From Ciona savignyi (Eukaryota > Chordata > Ascidiacea > Phlebobranchia > Cionidae), in assembly GCA_000149265.1 (NCBI GenBank), contig CH002693.1, positions 142,425 to 206,424 of the forward strand: a DNA stretch of 64,000 bases, given 5' to 3'. Position 1 is the first letter of the stretch, and each line of letters begins with the position of its first letter. A program made the translations under genes and the position numbers. The notes under the pieces were generated by a model that saw only the letters and a list, made by a program, of their open reading frames with translations, searched no databases and had not been told where the DNA came from. Of this stretch, positions 13,201 through 22,900 are shown piece after piece.

Positions 13201-16200
13201 TTTGGTGTTTTACGGCCTTACCTTAAATGGAGGAAGTTTAGCTGGTAAGTTACTAATTGCAACCACTTTTATAATTTATTTGTGTGTGGTGGGTGATTCC
13301 TGGAAATAAAAAAAACGAAGTAAAATCAAAATGTCTTTGTTTCGGGTTATTATAGATTATAATTTAAACGGCTTTATGGTCGCATGGTTAACGAAACCGA
13401 CTCATAACCGCTCCTTTAAAAAGCAAAACACATGACGACCACATTATTGGTTCGAACCCCCCCCCCCCCTCCTTGAAAAAAAGACAACATAAATCACATC
13501 ACTTACAGGCGATCCCTACCTTAACACAACATTGAATGGATTTGTCGAGGTCGCTGCTTATATGGTGCTTTATTTCTCTGGAAAGATTGGACGAAAGCCG
13601 ATGCTTTGTGGAAGTTTTATACTTGGAGGTTTATCCTGTATTGGTTCTATGTTGTGCGATATTTATTCGGAAGGCAACCAAGGTAAATATATGCGGAGTG
13701 CTTTAAATTGGTGACCCCGACAACAAACGTCCGCAGATTCAATGTTCTACAGGTCGTATAAATAAACAGCTATATGTTAAAAATAATTCTGAGGTTACTT
13801 TTATATTGCACATTGGTTTTTCGTTTGAAAATATGAAGTAATAGCAAAATGAACACTCGTATTACCGTCAGATTACCGCACAACGTATAAAAGGCCACTT
13901 CATACTTTTATTCTACTTTTTCTGTATTTTACTTTATGCCAGCCAAACTAGAAGTTGTTAGGTGAATTTGGAAAAGTTATATATATAATTCTACATTATA
14001 GATTTTTTACAGATAATGATACAAAATACAGAAACATTTACCTTTCTCCTTGCCGATTGTAAATTTTTTTAAGTGGTGGCTATAGATTGTAAAACTAAAT
14101 ATATTTAAAGCAACCATGTTTTATGTTTATTCTACGACAGATTTACTAAACGGGGCGACTGCTTTGGCGATCATTGGAAAGTTCTTTTCTTCAATTGGGT
14201 TTGCTTTGGTGTACCAAGTAACCTCTGAATTATTCCCAACTGAAGCTAGGTACTTGTTTTATTATGTGCCGTTTTTAATATATATTTATATATATATATA
14301 AATGCACACAACGTGAATGCTCAGTTTATCATTTATTTACCACGTGTGGTCCTGCGGCGGAATGGTTAACCGATATATAAACTGACTTCTATACAAAAAC
14401 GGTCTTAGCGACTATCCCATCAAAAAAGGCAACAACAAACATTCTTTGTAATACAACATTTTTAACATTTTTACAGAACTACAGCTCTAAGCATGGGATC
14501 AATGGCCGCAAGAGTTGGAAGTATGTTATCACCTTTGACGCTACAACTTCAAAAATCCGTGCCGTGGGCAACACAGGTTAAATTTTGGGATTCTCGTGAA
14601 AGCTTTACATGGTTCTTAGATAGTCTTTTAATCAATTCGGAACGACACCTTGCGAAAATTGCCAAAACCCAATGAATTAATAGGTTCTAGTAAAACTTAA
14701 GAAATGTCTCAATCATGCACAGCACACTGTAATAGCGCGGTTAACCCGCAAATCTAAAGATTACTGGTGTGTTAACGCCACTACCATTATACCATTTACA
14801 GGAATTATCATTAATATTGTACCATATCATTTTAAATCTCGTTTTGTTAAAACATATTTCAAAATAATTAGAAAACGTATGCATCCCGAAGATTTTAAAA
14901 TGACAGCTGTTATACACTCATGGCGCTTTTTAATGTATTCACCATCACCAAAATGCAGAAGTTTATAGCAAAGAAAATCCCGGTAAACGAAAACAAAAAA
15001 CTAGTAGCATAAAAACCAGGAATGGGCGACATACGGTCCGATTGTGATTGTAAACTGATTTTGACCGGCCCGTAGACCGTATCTAACCATGCCCTGTAAT
15101 TAAGATACTCAATACTGTTCATGTAATAATCCGGCCCACCAAGGACTTCATTTTCCCACATCTGGCCCGCCGACTATAGAAGTTGCCCACCCGTAATATA
15201 AACTAATGGTGTAATAAGTTTTAAATAATTTTAATTATGTTGGCAAATTTACATTCTCTCACTTCGAAATGTGTTCAGACTATTTTCGGGATTCTCTCCG
15301 TGTTGGCGGGACTTACCACAGTGATGTTCCCTGAAACAAAAAGCTCCGAATATCTTCGGTCCCTTCCTGAAGCCGAGAAGTTCTATAGAAACAACATTTT
15401 CTTCCTGAAGTGGTTCAGGTACGCTGTTTATAGGGAAAAATTGATTTTTATTGTTCTTTCAGTTAGGTTTGGAGGACGCGTCCGTTATATTTATTAAATT
15501 TTAACGACTGTTCGGTTTGACGTATTTTCCTGTTCCTGTGTCGTAATTCGTTTGCCATTTTTTAATACTAGGGCAAAAAAATGAATAACCTAAACTAAAC
15601 TTAACTAAACAGTTGTGTGGGTGATTGGTTATTGTGGTCGATGGATACATTAAACTGTATGTTATAAACAGTCTTGGTAACAAGCATATCATGGCTCCGC
15701 AAATTATTTTTCAATTGGAATTTTAACATTAACTTAATAACGAACCCTGTAATGGTTTAAAAATAATCAGACAAAAACGTCTATAAAAAGTTTACCATTT
15801 ATGTTCAGCAAGATGGACAACACTAAAAAGAGGCAAATAGAGAAGAATGGAAGCTGTGTAACAAAATATGCAAACTGTTTTTTAACATTTTCCTGAAACA
15901 CTAATGTCACAATATTAATTCCAGTAAGCAGGTTCGCATTACCCTACTTCCATCTGTCTCTGTATTTTAGCATTTCTCTTTAGCAGCGGTCTATAGATAT
16001 ATTACAAAAAAAGAATAATCAGTGAGATAAGTAACTTCCTCTTATGCAAGACCTTCCTATTTTTTATAACAACACGCCTCATTAGACTTTATGTGTTGTT
16101 CTTCAGGAAAGAAAAGCCAACTTCACAAGATGGCGGAAAAGACAACAACGTGTATGTCGATGATAAAAAAATAAAAATTGAAGAATTATCCAAGCTTTAG
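7256..16200 (+). CDS. SLC22-type organic ion transporter (major facilitator superfamily)
   Basis: Thirteen exons, all in phase, encode about 582 residues: 7256-7398, 8485-8578, 9632-9790, 10336-10439, 10706-10860, 11561-11750, 12453-12576, 13082-13244, 13509-13682, 14141-14249, 14477-14576, 15279-15418, 16107-16200. The predicted protein is a plasma-membrane carrier with 12 helices. Residues 1-47 hold GISRYQVLIIF and helix 1 ending in VPDHRC. A large extracellular loop follows, with six cysteines and three N-glycosylation sites (NLTE, NLTI, NLTT). Then come LVCDR, helix 2, the MFS signature DWFGRK, the family hallmark PESPRWL, a charged cytoplasmic loop, GKIGRKPM, SELFPTEAR and MFPETK. Family members move organic cations, anions, zwitterions or carnitine; the substrate cannot be told from sequence. 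The length fits the family. Most introns contain SINE fragments. The start is the first ATG before the conserved N-terminus. Confidence 0.93.
7612..7904 (+). mobile_element. tRNA-derived SINE in SLC22 intron 1
   Basis: Head CTGATTAGTATGGTGGTTTA, B box GGTTCAAAACTGG, core TATCCTTTGGCAAGGCACTT, tail ATGAATATCCTATTC. Full length. Confidence 0.85.
8017..8415. mobile_element. Two SINE pieces joined tail to tail (inverted pair)
   Basis: From 8017 to about 8176 a plus-strand SINE with an internal deletion is readable (AACCGAAAGGCTGCAGGTTC ... GTTGGGCGCGAGGTAA). From about 8180 to 8415 a minus-strand copy follows (GGATTACCCCGCGCCCAGTG ... CTAACCGGTC). The join sits at the matching body segments, so the pair can form an imperfect hairpin. 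Confidence 0.7.
8728..8852 (-). mobile_element. SINE fragment in SLC22 intron 2
   Basis: Body segment only: GGGCAATCTTCAGATCACCT through AGAACCCATTAATCCGCTG. Head and tail are missing. Confidence 0.75.
9944..10230 (-). mobile_element. tRNA-derived SINE, full length, SLC22 intron 3
   Basis: Tail GGATATTTATATTTATTTTC, body CAAGGGGGTTAACACACAGG, core in reverse CTTGCCCAAGAGCACAACCG, and a complete head ending CTAGACCACCGGGCC. One of the less diverged copies. Confidence 0.88.
10521..10640 (-). mobile_element. SINE head fragment in SLC22 intron 4
   Basis: Contains the reverse core CTGCCCAAGGACACAACCGA and the tRNA-like head ending CCACTAGACTAATCTG. Confidence 0.75.
11219..11507 (+). mobile_element. 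tRNA-derived SINE, full length, SLC22 intron 5
   Basis: Head AGTAGCCTGGTGGGTTAG, core GTGTCCTTGAGCAAGGCACT, body GGTGGGCGCGAGGTGATCTG, tail ATATCCTATCCTATG. It ends 53 bases before the acceptor of exon 6. Confidence 0.85.
11783..12017 (-). mobile_element. SINE with internal deletion, SLC22 intron 6
   Basis: Tail AGATAGAATAAGAGG, body GGGCAATCGTTATATTACCC, head ending CTGACTAATCAGTCG. It starts 32 bases after the donor of exon 6. Confidence 0.75.
12621..12740. repeat. Short direct duplication in SLC22 intron 7
   Basis: A segment of about 33 bases (GTGTTTGAAAGA ... AATAAGCAAAC) occurs at about 12624 and again at about 12703, some 79 bases apart, with a few differences. Confidence 0.5.
12800..12964 (-). 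mobile_element. SINE with internal deletion, SLC22 intron 7
   Basis: Fragments of body (TTATGCAGTGTTTTGTGTAT), core and head (CACCAGGCTAATCTATCGGA) are readable in order. Confidence 0.65.
13371..13470 (+). mobile_element. tRNA-Ser-like repeat in SLC22 intron 8
   Basis: GGTCGCATGGTTAACG head and ATTGGTTCGAACC B box are present, followed by a run of 11 C. Confidence 0.5.
14345..14430 (+). mobile_element. tRNA-Ser-like repeat fragment in SLC22 intron 10
   Basis: GGTCCTGCGGCGGAATGGTT head and ACAAAAACGGTCTTAGCGAC block shared with other copies (for example 41745). The B box is lost. Confidence 0.45.
14640..14825 (+). mobile_element. SINE 3' half in SLC22 intron 11
   Basis: Readable from GACACCTTGCGAAAATTGCC through CACAGCACACTGTAATAGC to the tail CATTAATATTGTACC. 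Strongly diverged, so old. Confidence 0.65.
15017..15195. mobile_element. hAT-type MITE in SLC22 intron 11
   Basis: Begins CAGGAATGGGCGAC and ends GTTGCCCACCCGTA, imperfect inverted ends of the CAGGGGTGGGCAAC type. The flanking 8-mers ATAAAAAC and ATATAAAC differ at one base and look like a target duplication. A second copy lies at 29209-29385; the two share the internal block CATGTAATAATCCGGCCC. Confidence 0.65.
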
Positions 16201-16314
16201 AAGCCGAACTGTTGATATGATATAGCTAGGCAGTTATAAAAATGTTTTAGTTTTAAATTTGTCGTAATTTTTGGTGTGTGCATTTTATTTGAATTATTTT
16301 GTCATATAAGTAGA

Positions 16315-16320
16315 ATTAAA
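16315..16320 (+). promoter_or_regulatory. Candidate polyadenylation signal ATTAAA for the SLC22-type gene
   Basis: ATTAAA lies 115 bases after the stop codon. It is the first plausible signal downstream; not otherwise supported. Confidence 0.35.
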
Positions 16321-16536
16321 AAAAAACATACACGCCCCACCGTAATCAATTTGAACGCAAATATAACGTCGTATAATTGTTTCATAAAATATATTAATGC
16401 AAACTTTACATTTCTAAACTTTATTTTACAAACTTATAAGTCATTAGAGTTTGGATTTTAACACATATCAATAACCTAAGATGAAAAAAGGGACATTCTA
16501 TGTGAAAGTACTAAAAATGTTATTTTCATTTTTGTG

Positions 16537-16763
16537 GTCCTGTATGTAATTTTCTGTGCAACTAGTCAAGTGATTTAACTAATTTTTTGGCATCACAATT
16601 TCACAGGGCAATTTTAAAGCACGGTATTCTGCTGCACAGGGTGATATATTAATCTATTGATATTGTAGAAACGTTCCAGAAACCGCCGACTTGTAGATGT
16701 TGAGTTGTCGACAGAACTGGCTTAAGTTGGGGTGCTTGTCCTGTATGTAATTTTCCATGCAAC
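16537..16763. repeat. Direct duplication, about 200-bp spacing
   Basis: TCCTGTATGTAATTTTC followed by a nearly identical TGCAACT block occurs at about 16538 and again at about 16739. Confidence 0.45.
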
Positions 16764-16867
16764 TTTTCGAATGTAACAATGTTTAAAACAGATAGACACA
16801 CAATGCTCGCATTTCCATTAATAATTCTAATGCATCAGCCCATCAAACGTCAAACCCAGTTTGTGTA

Positions 16868-16970
16868 TATTTTTATCGAATGTTTTTTTGTTTTATCGAA
16901 TCTTGTTTTATCGAATTTATCGAATCTTTTTTTATCGAAATTTTATCGCCGGTGTTTTATCGAATCTTCG
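16868..16970. repeat. Degenerate TTTTATCGAA tandem repeat
   Basis: Six to seven copies of TTTTATCGAA with variable T-rich spacers. Any open reading frame here is a by-product of the repeat. Confidence 0.6.
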
Positions 16971-17367
16971 AAATACAAAGAATATTCTAAACAAACCAGA
17001 TAGATTATTAACCACCCACACCACATATTTAACAATGAATACTACAACCATGATTTTTGGCCAACGATAAAGAACGCGTTCAATCAATTATGCCTCTTCA
17101 ATATAAATTTCCAATGTAAAATTACAGCCTCTCCAATGGTCCTAACTTGAAATTCTTCCACAGGAAGCCATATATTTTTCATAAATTTATAGTGCAGCTG
17201 AAAACTACAACTTAAACTCAAAATTCTCTAAATTTTATTTAAAAAATTTTGAACTATGAGTATACCTCCATAATTTAAGAATTTTTATATTTTTCAATGT
17301 ACAATCGACTAATACAAAAAAACGGTCCTCTAGTTGGCGGTATGTGATCATTTAGGCTAAATTTTCG

Positions 17368-17830
17368 GTCGTATGGTTAACCGATGTACGGTCGTGTGGC
17401 CGATTGGTTAGCGCGACCGACACCTATACCGACCTATACTAAACGGTCCAAGTTAGCCCTATCGTGGGTTCGAACCTTGGGACAGTTAAAAAATGTAGTT
17501 AACCGATCATATACTGCTCTTCGGTCGTGTGGCCGATTGGTTAGCGCGACCGATACCTATACCGACCTATACCGACCTATACCGACCTATACCGACCTAT
17601 ACCGACCTATACCGACCTATACCGACCTATACTAAACGGTCCAAGTTAGCCCTATCGTGGTTTCGAACCTTGGGACAGTCAAAAAAGTGTAGTTAACCGA
17701 TCATATACTGCTCTTCGGTGGTGTGGCCAAATGCTTAACGCGACCTATTTATTTACTGCTATTAATATAAAAAAACGGTCTTAGCAACGAGCCCATCATG
17801 GGTGCGAAACTAATCCCAGTAATAAAAATT
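17368..17830 (+). repeat. Three tandem tRNA-Ser-like units with a 10-bp satellite inside
   Basis: Units begin at about 17385, 17524 and 17719 with GGTCGTGTGGCCGATTGGTT (third copy diverged), followed by ACACGCGACC-like sequence and a B box GGGTTCGAACCTTGGGACAG. The middle unit carries about eight copies of ACCTATACCG (17555-17632); the first has two. A-box-like and B-box-like blocks are both intact, so polymerase III transcription is conceivable. No full cloverleaf forms. Confidence 0.65.
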
Positions 17831-19221
17831 CAGTAAAGAGTTTTTGTAAAGATCCCATCTTTGTTTAATACATAGACTGCCCAGTAAATATTTCTGCCTC
17901 GTAAAAACGGCAGTGTGACTGATTGGTTAAACATAAACGCTAGCTGGTTTGAAAAATCGAGCTCCCTGTCTGTTTTACGTTTATTTCATTCAAAATACCC
18001 GCATTGAAAGGGAAAGGTAAATATTTTTTTAATAACTAGTTATTTTACAAATGTTCGTGGTATTAATTTTGGCGGTACTGTTAGATTAAACGTTGTAAAA
18101 CATTTGTATATAATATCATAAGGATTTTCCAGGATTAATTGATAAAGCGTTTCTAACTTTCTGTAGTTGAAACTAAACTTTCAAGAATAAGATAATAAAT
18201 CGAATTAACATAACTATGCGAGTTCCTTCTTTGACCGCCACACTCTTATATGCAAATAGTCTCTTCTGCTCTAAATATAGAAGCATTACAGCCATTTCCT
18301 TCCAGTACGTTCCAATATCCATGGCTTGCTCTAACGACTGTCGTTTTGCTGCTTTGAAGGCGCGAACACATTATTAAATAATAAATTTACGCTAAGTATG
18401 GGTTACCAATAATTGTGGTATTATATATATAACAAAAGTGTTGTGAATAAATGAATAAGGTTGTGTACTTGATTGTACTCGTGACAGGGATAATGCAAGA
18501 GCTTTACCACTTAACGATATGAGATGAATTCGAGCCCACCTATCCAGGCTATTGCTGTTTTCAAGTATTGTTTTCGTTGCTATACTGTTATTAAGGGTAC
18601 CATCGATAGGTGTTCTTTTGAAGCACACAATTAACTAGCTAGCGAACTAATTTCGGGCCTTTTTAAATGCACAAGCTGGGATAGTTTTATATGCGGTAAA
18701 TTTTACAAAACCGCAATTTTTTGTAACAAATGATAGAATAAATGACTCTTTCCCCAATACCAACTGAACAAAAACAAGAAAACAAACACGAGGTAAAGCA
18801 ATTAGATGGAGCGGAGAATGTGGGAATGTCGAAGGCGTGGGGAAGTAATCATAATAGTCATCGGCGGTAATGCAATAAACTGATTCAAAATGGGGGCGAC
18901 CAAATACACAAAGGAATGGTTTATAAAAGGGGCGGCCAAATACACAGAACAACAGTTAAGATAAATAAACGATTAAGTAAGTGGTAAGCTAGTGATAACA
19001 GTTTAGAGCATAATGCATAGAGTTGTAGAATGGTCTCAACTAAACAGCACAAAACAGAATATAAATCTTAATCGACCTTTCGGAAAGTTATTATTATTTA
19101 TAGAGTTTTCAGGTCAGAGCATCCTAATGAGTGAAAATTGGTGGAATAAACACATTCCGTGATGGGTCACTAAAATAAAAGTTATTAGCCGGCTTTATAA
19201 GCTGAAACTGGTATTAAGTAT
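17831..19221. other. Intergenic AT-rich DNA, no gene recognised
   Basis: Open frames here are short and lack splice or family support. A tRNA-like remnant (GTGTGACTGATTGGTTAAAC) lies near 17915. A further sequence near 18480-18540 has an AATTCGAGCCC B-box-like block, but no matching A box. Confidence 0.4.
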
Positions 19222-19490
19222 CCGACCGGTTAGTCTGGCGATTTAGTGCAAAGCCTTTCAACCGAAAGGTTTCAGGTTCGAAACTAGTCGCTAGCTAGTT
19301 GGTTGTGTCCTTGGGCAAGGCACCTAACGGACATAGCTTGAACCCAGTAGATCAATAGATTCTACCAAATTGAAGGAATGTGTGAATCATATACAAAACA
19401 CTGCAATAGCTGTGATATGATGATTGCTTGTGTGTTAACCCGCTTGGTTTTCCCATTGACGTGGATAAACATGAATATCCTATCTTATCC
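19222..19490 (+). mobile_element. tRNA-derived SINE, full length
   Basis: Head CCGACCGGTTAGTCTGGCGA, core GTGTCCTTGGGCAAGGCACC, tail ATGAATATCCTATCTTATCC; a short deletion removes the GGTAACCCGACGG segment. Confidence 0.85.
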
Positions 19491-19633
19491 ACCCTAGCTT
19501 CTAAATTGTGTACTAATTCACCGGTGACAAGATTTAACATGTATATCTGTTCTACGTAGAACCCAATGATGTTGAAGTTAGAAACAGGCAGCCTATTTTA
19601 GCAGTTATTGTTTTGTGTATTGCTTGCCAAAGT

Positions 19634-19873
19634 AGGATAGGATCGGATTAGATATTCATGTTTAACCCCGTGAATGGGAAAACCAAGGGGGTTAACACAC
19701 GGGCAATCGTCAGATCACCTCGCGCCCATCGTCGGGTTACCGGAGCTATTGCAGTGTGTTGTATAATGATATACACGTTCCTTTAATTTGGTAGAACCCA
19801 TTAATCCACTGGGTTCAGGCAATGTCCGTAAAGTGCCTTGCCCCGGGACACAATCGACTAGCTATAGCGACCA
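19634..19873 (-). mobile_element. tRNA-derived SINE, head-truncated
   Basis: Starts with AGGATAGGATCGGATTAGAT and runs through a well-kept body to CTAGCTATAGCGACC, where the tRNA head is missing. Little diverged. It lies about 110 bases upstream of the MS4A-like A start codon. Confidence 0.85.
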
Positions 19874-19985
19874 AGTAGATTATAGTATTCCTAGTTAACT
19901 ATTTTACGCCATGTCCACTTTTCGCCCAACTAGAAGTGAATAACAACATTTAACACAGATTGACTTATAGCAAAGACAATAAACC

Positions 19986-22900
19986 ATGGCAACGCTTGTT
20001 AGTTCTACTCCCGTGGTAATGACGGCTCCTGTTGCTCCTGCTACTAGCCCTGGTAACACGGCTTACTCGAAAGCCTTCCGTATTTTGGGGGTAAGTAGAT
20101 CGTTTTTTGTATTAAAATTTATTGCTGCACGACAACCTTCAATTAAAAAAACGATATCAACCTGTTTAGAGATTGAGATTGATAAATAAGCTGTACAGCA
20201 TCTGTGTAGTGATTTATAAATACTTAGGAAATGCTCCTTTGTTTATTTCCTAATATTGTATGTCGTTTATTTGGTATGGTTGCTGTATGATCATTATATG
20301 TTCTTCACCGGTACGGTAAATGCGCATAAAAGTCCGCTAGTATAATAATAACAACACTCATCCTACGGGGGAGGTAAATAGACGGAAATAAGAATATGCC
20401 TACGTTTGGATGACTAATATTATCTGCACAACGTACTCTGTCATATTTCCGCCGAGGTGTACAGCAGTGGTTCCCAACCTTGAAAAGCTTACTGCACAAC
20501 TTCGAAGGTTGTAGTTTGCAGCGGACTGGGACCCACAACAAGTGTGTAAAAATGTATTGAGCAACACTGAAAATGCTCGCGTCAAAACAAGAAATAAATG
20601 CGGAACTGTATTTTGATGTTTACACTAATTTGTAATTTCTGCAATACTTCACGCGCCTAATTAAATGGAATAACGGGTAGATGTGTTACAAGATATTACC
20701 GTACACATGAGTAAAGTGCAATTTGTGAACAGTTTTTTTTTTACCGTCCTTTTTTGTCGTTTCACTAGAAACTTATACTCCTTTACGGGTTACGCTTAGT
20801 TAGAGGTTGTACCTTGTATACTTCTCTATAGTATGCATACTAGTTTAAACGTAAGTTCTCTTTTATTATCAAACGTTGACAATTGAAACACAAAAATATC
20901 CCAATATTTTTTCTGACCTAACATTTAGCTGAAAATAGTTTAATAAATTAATACAGCCACGAGTGTTATCACCTTACATTTCATGGTTAACGTAACCGAA
21001 ACATATACCTATTCATATATACAAAAACGATCCCAGTGACGAGCCCAGTTTGGGTTCGAAACTTTACTCGGTAAATTAAAACAGGTTAGGAACCACTGCG
21101 TTATATGTAACGTCTATAATTACAACGTGTATTCCTATTACACACGAGCTCTTAGCGTCAGGTTAATATACGAGGTCTTTCGGTTTAGACAAGACTTAAC
21201 TTTTTCCAAAGTAAATCAATTTGTTTTGCAGATGTTTCAAATCTTACTTGGGACGTTATCTATCGTCACTTGGTGTTACGCGCTGGCATTTGCTCTTTCG
21301 AGCCAATATGTGGATGTTTTTGCTTTAATTTCTGCTGGAGTCTGGTGTGGAATATTTGTAAGTACGCAATAACTAATGAAGTAATAGAAAATACATTTAT
21401 TTATTTAATTAGTCGACATGTCATAGACATTAGTACTGTTACATATAGAATTTCGAGTATAAATTGGTCGAGCTAATAATTCGGCCACATTCTATATATG
21501 AATCAATCGAGCTTATAGTAGAACCCGTTAAGCCATTTGGTACATCGGCTTAGCTAAGAACACGCATGACCAACAAACCCTCCCGTTTTTAAAAGGCAAC
21601 CCTTCGGTTAAAAGGCCATGCACTAACTCACCAAGCTATATCGGCGCTTTTTACTTAATGTAAACAATGTTCATTAGGATGGTTTGATATTTTAGCTTCA
21701 GGTGGCTGGATCGTCCGCTCTTAGCCAAACGATTTTTAAATCAAAATTAAACGCTAGTTAGTCGGTGAGGTAAATAAATCAAAAACCTTAAGGTACTTTA
21801 GTCGTATACCGTGCAATATAATAGCTTAGGCAACCACAAAAGAGTATCTGGTGATTTTGCCCGTTTGATAACCCCCCCCCCCCTTTTTTTCTTTTAAAAA
21901 CAACTTTTTTAATCTTTAGTTTAAACACTAAAACAATATTATCAAATATTGATATTTTCAGTTCTTGGTGGCGGGAATCTTGGCAGTCGTGTCTTCTGTT
22001 GAACCAAACAATTGCAAAGTGAGTGTCTGTGAAGCCATGTTGCTGTATATACTATCCATCCATAATGTACATGATTGCAAAAAATCTGTGATAGTGTTTA
22101 TTATTTTTTTGAATTGTTTTCCATTTTCGTCTCTTTATTGCAGTTAATTACTTGTGAAAAAACATAACTTCCCACGATTTTGCACTTAAACTCCGAAATT
22201 TTCCCACAATCATTGAAAATCTTAACATGACCAAATTTACTTTTAGATTGTCTCGGGAATGGTGATGTCGATTTTTGCTGCCATATTCGCAGCTACGATG
22301 TTCGGAATAGAGATAACAGGGGCTCTAGTCACACCAAGTTATATCTACAACTTCTACCGTTACAGCAGCTACAGTAGTTATTCCTGTACCCCGTATTACC
22401 AGTCATCGTATTACCAAGCCGGCACCTTTATTCCGAGTTGCCTTTCTCCTTACAGATTATCGCGTTATATATCGAGTGTTTACATTCCTTCCAAGTATAT
22501 TTCGTGCTACACTCCATACAATGCTCTCAGTTCAGTAAGTATTCCAATATTTTGTCTGTTAACTTGACACCACAAAAGTTCTGAAAGCGATTGTAACAAA
22601 AATCTGGCAACTAATCGCAGTTATCTTACATCTTCGTGCATAAAACTGCTGGTAAACTAAGTTGGCTATATCGGTCGTCAGCCCAAAGGTTGTAGGGTCG
22701 AAACCGACTCATTCTAATAGTTTGCTTAATTTAGTAATGCAAATACGTGACTTGTCTGTGCCCATGGGTGTATAGTAGAAATAATAAACACTCCTAAGAA
22801 CAATACCCCTAAAACGTATGAATACATGACATTCTAATAGCTTCGAACTTTTAGAAACTTGTTACTCTGACGATGCCCATATAATATCGTCCCGTATATT

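Noticed and set aside
17385-17490. Functional tRNA-Ser gene
   Set aside because: A-box and B-box blocks are present, but acceptor stem pairing and a proper anticodon arm are not seen, and the unit is a dispersed repeat.
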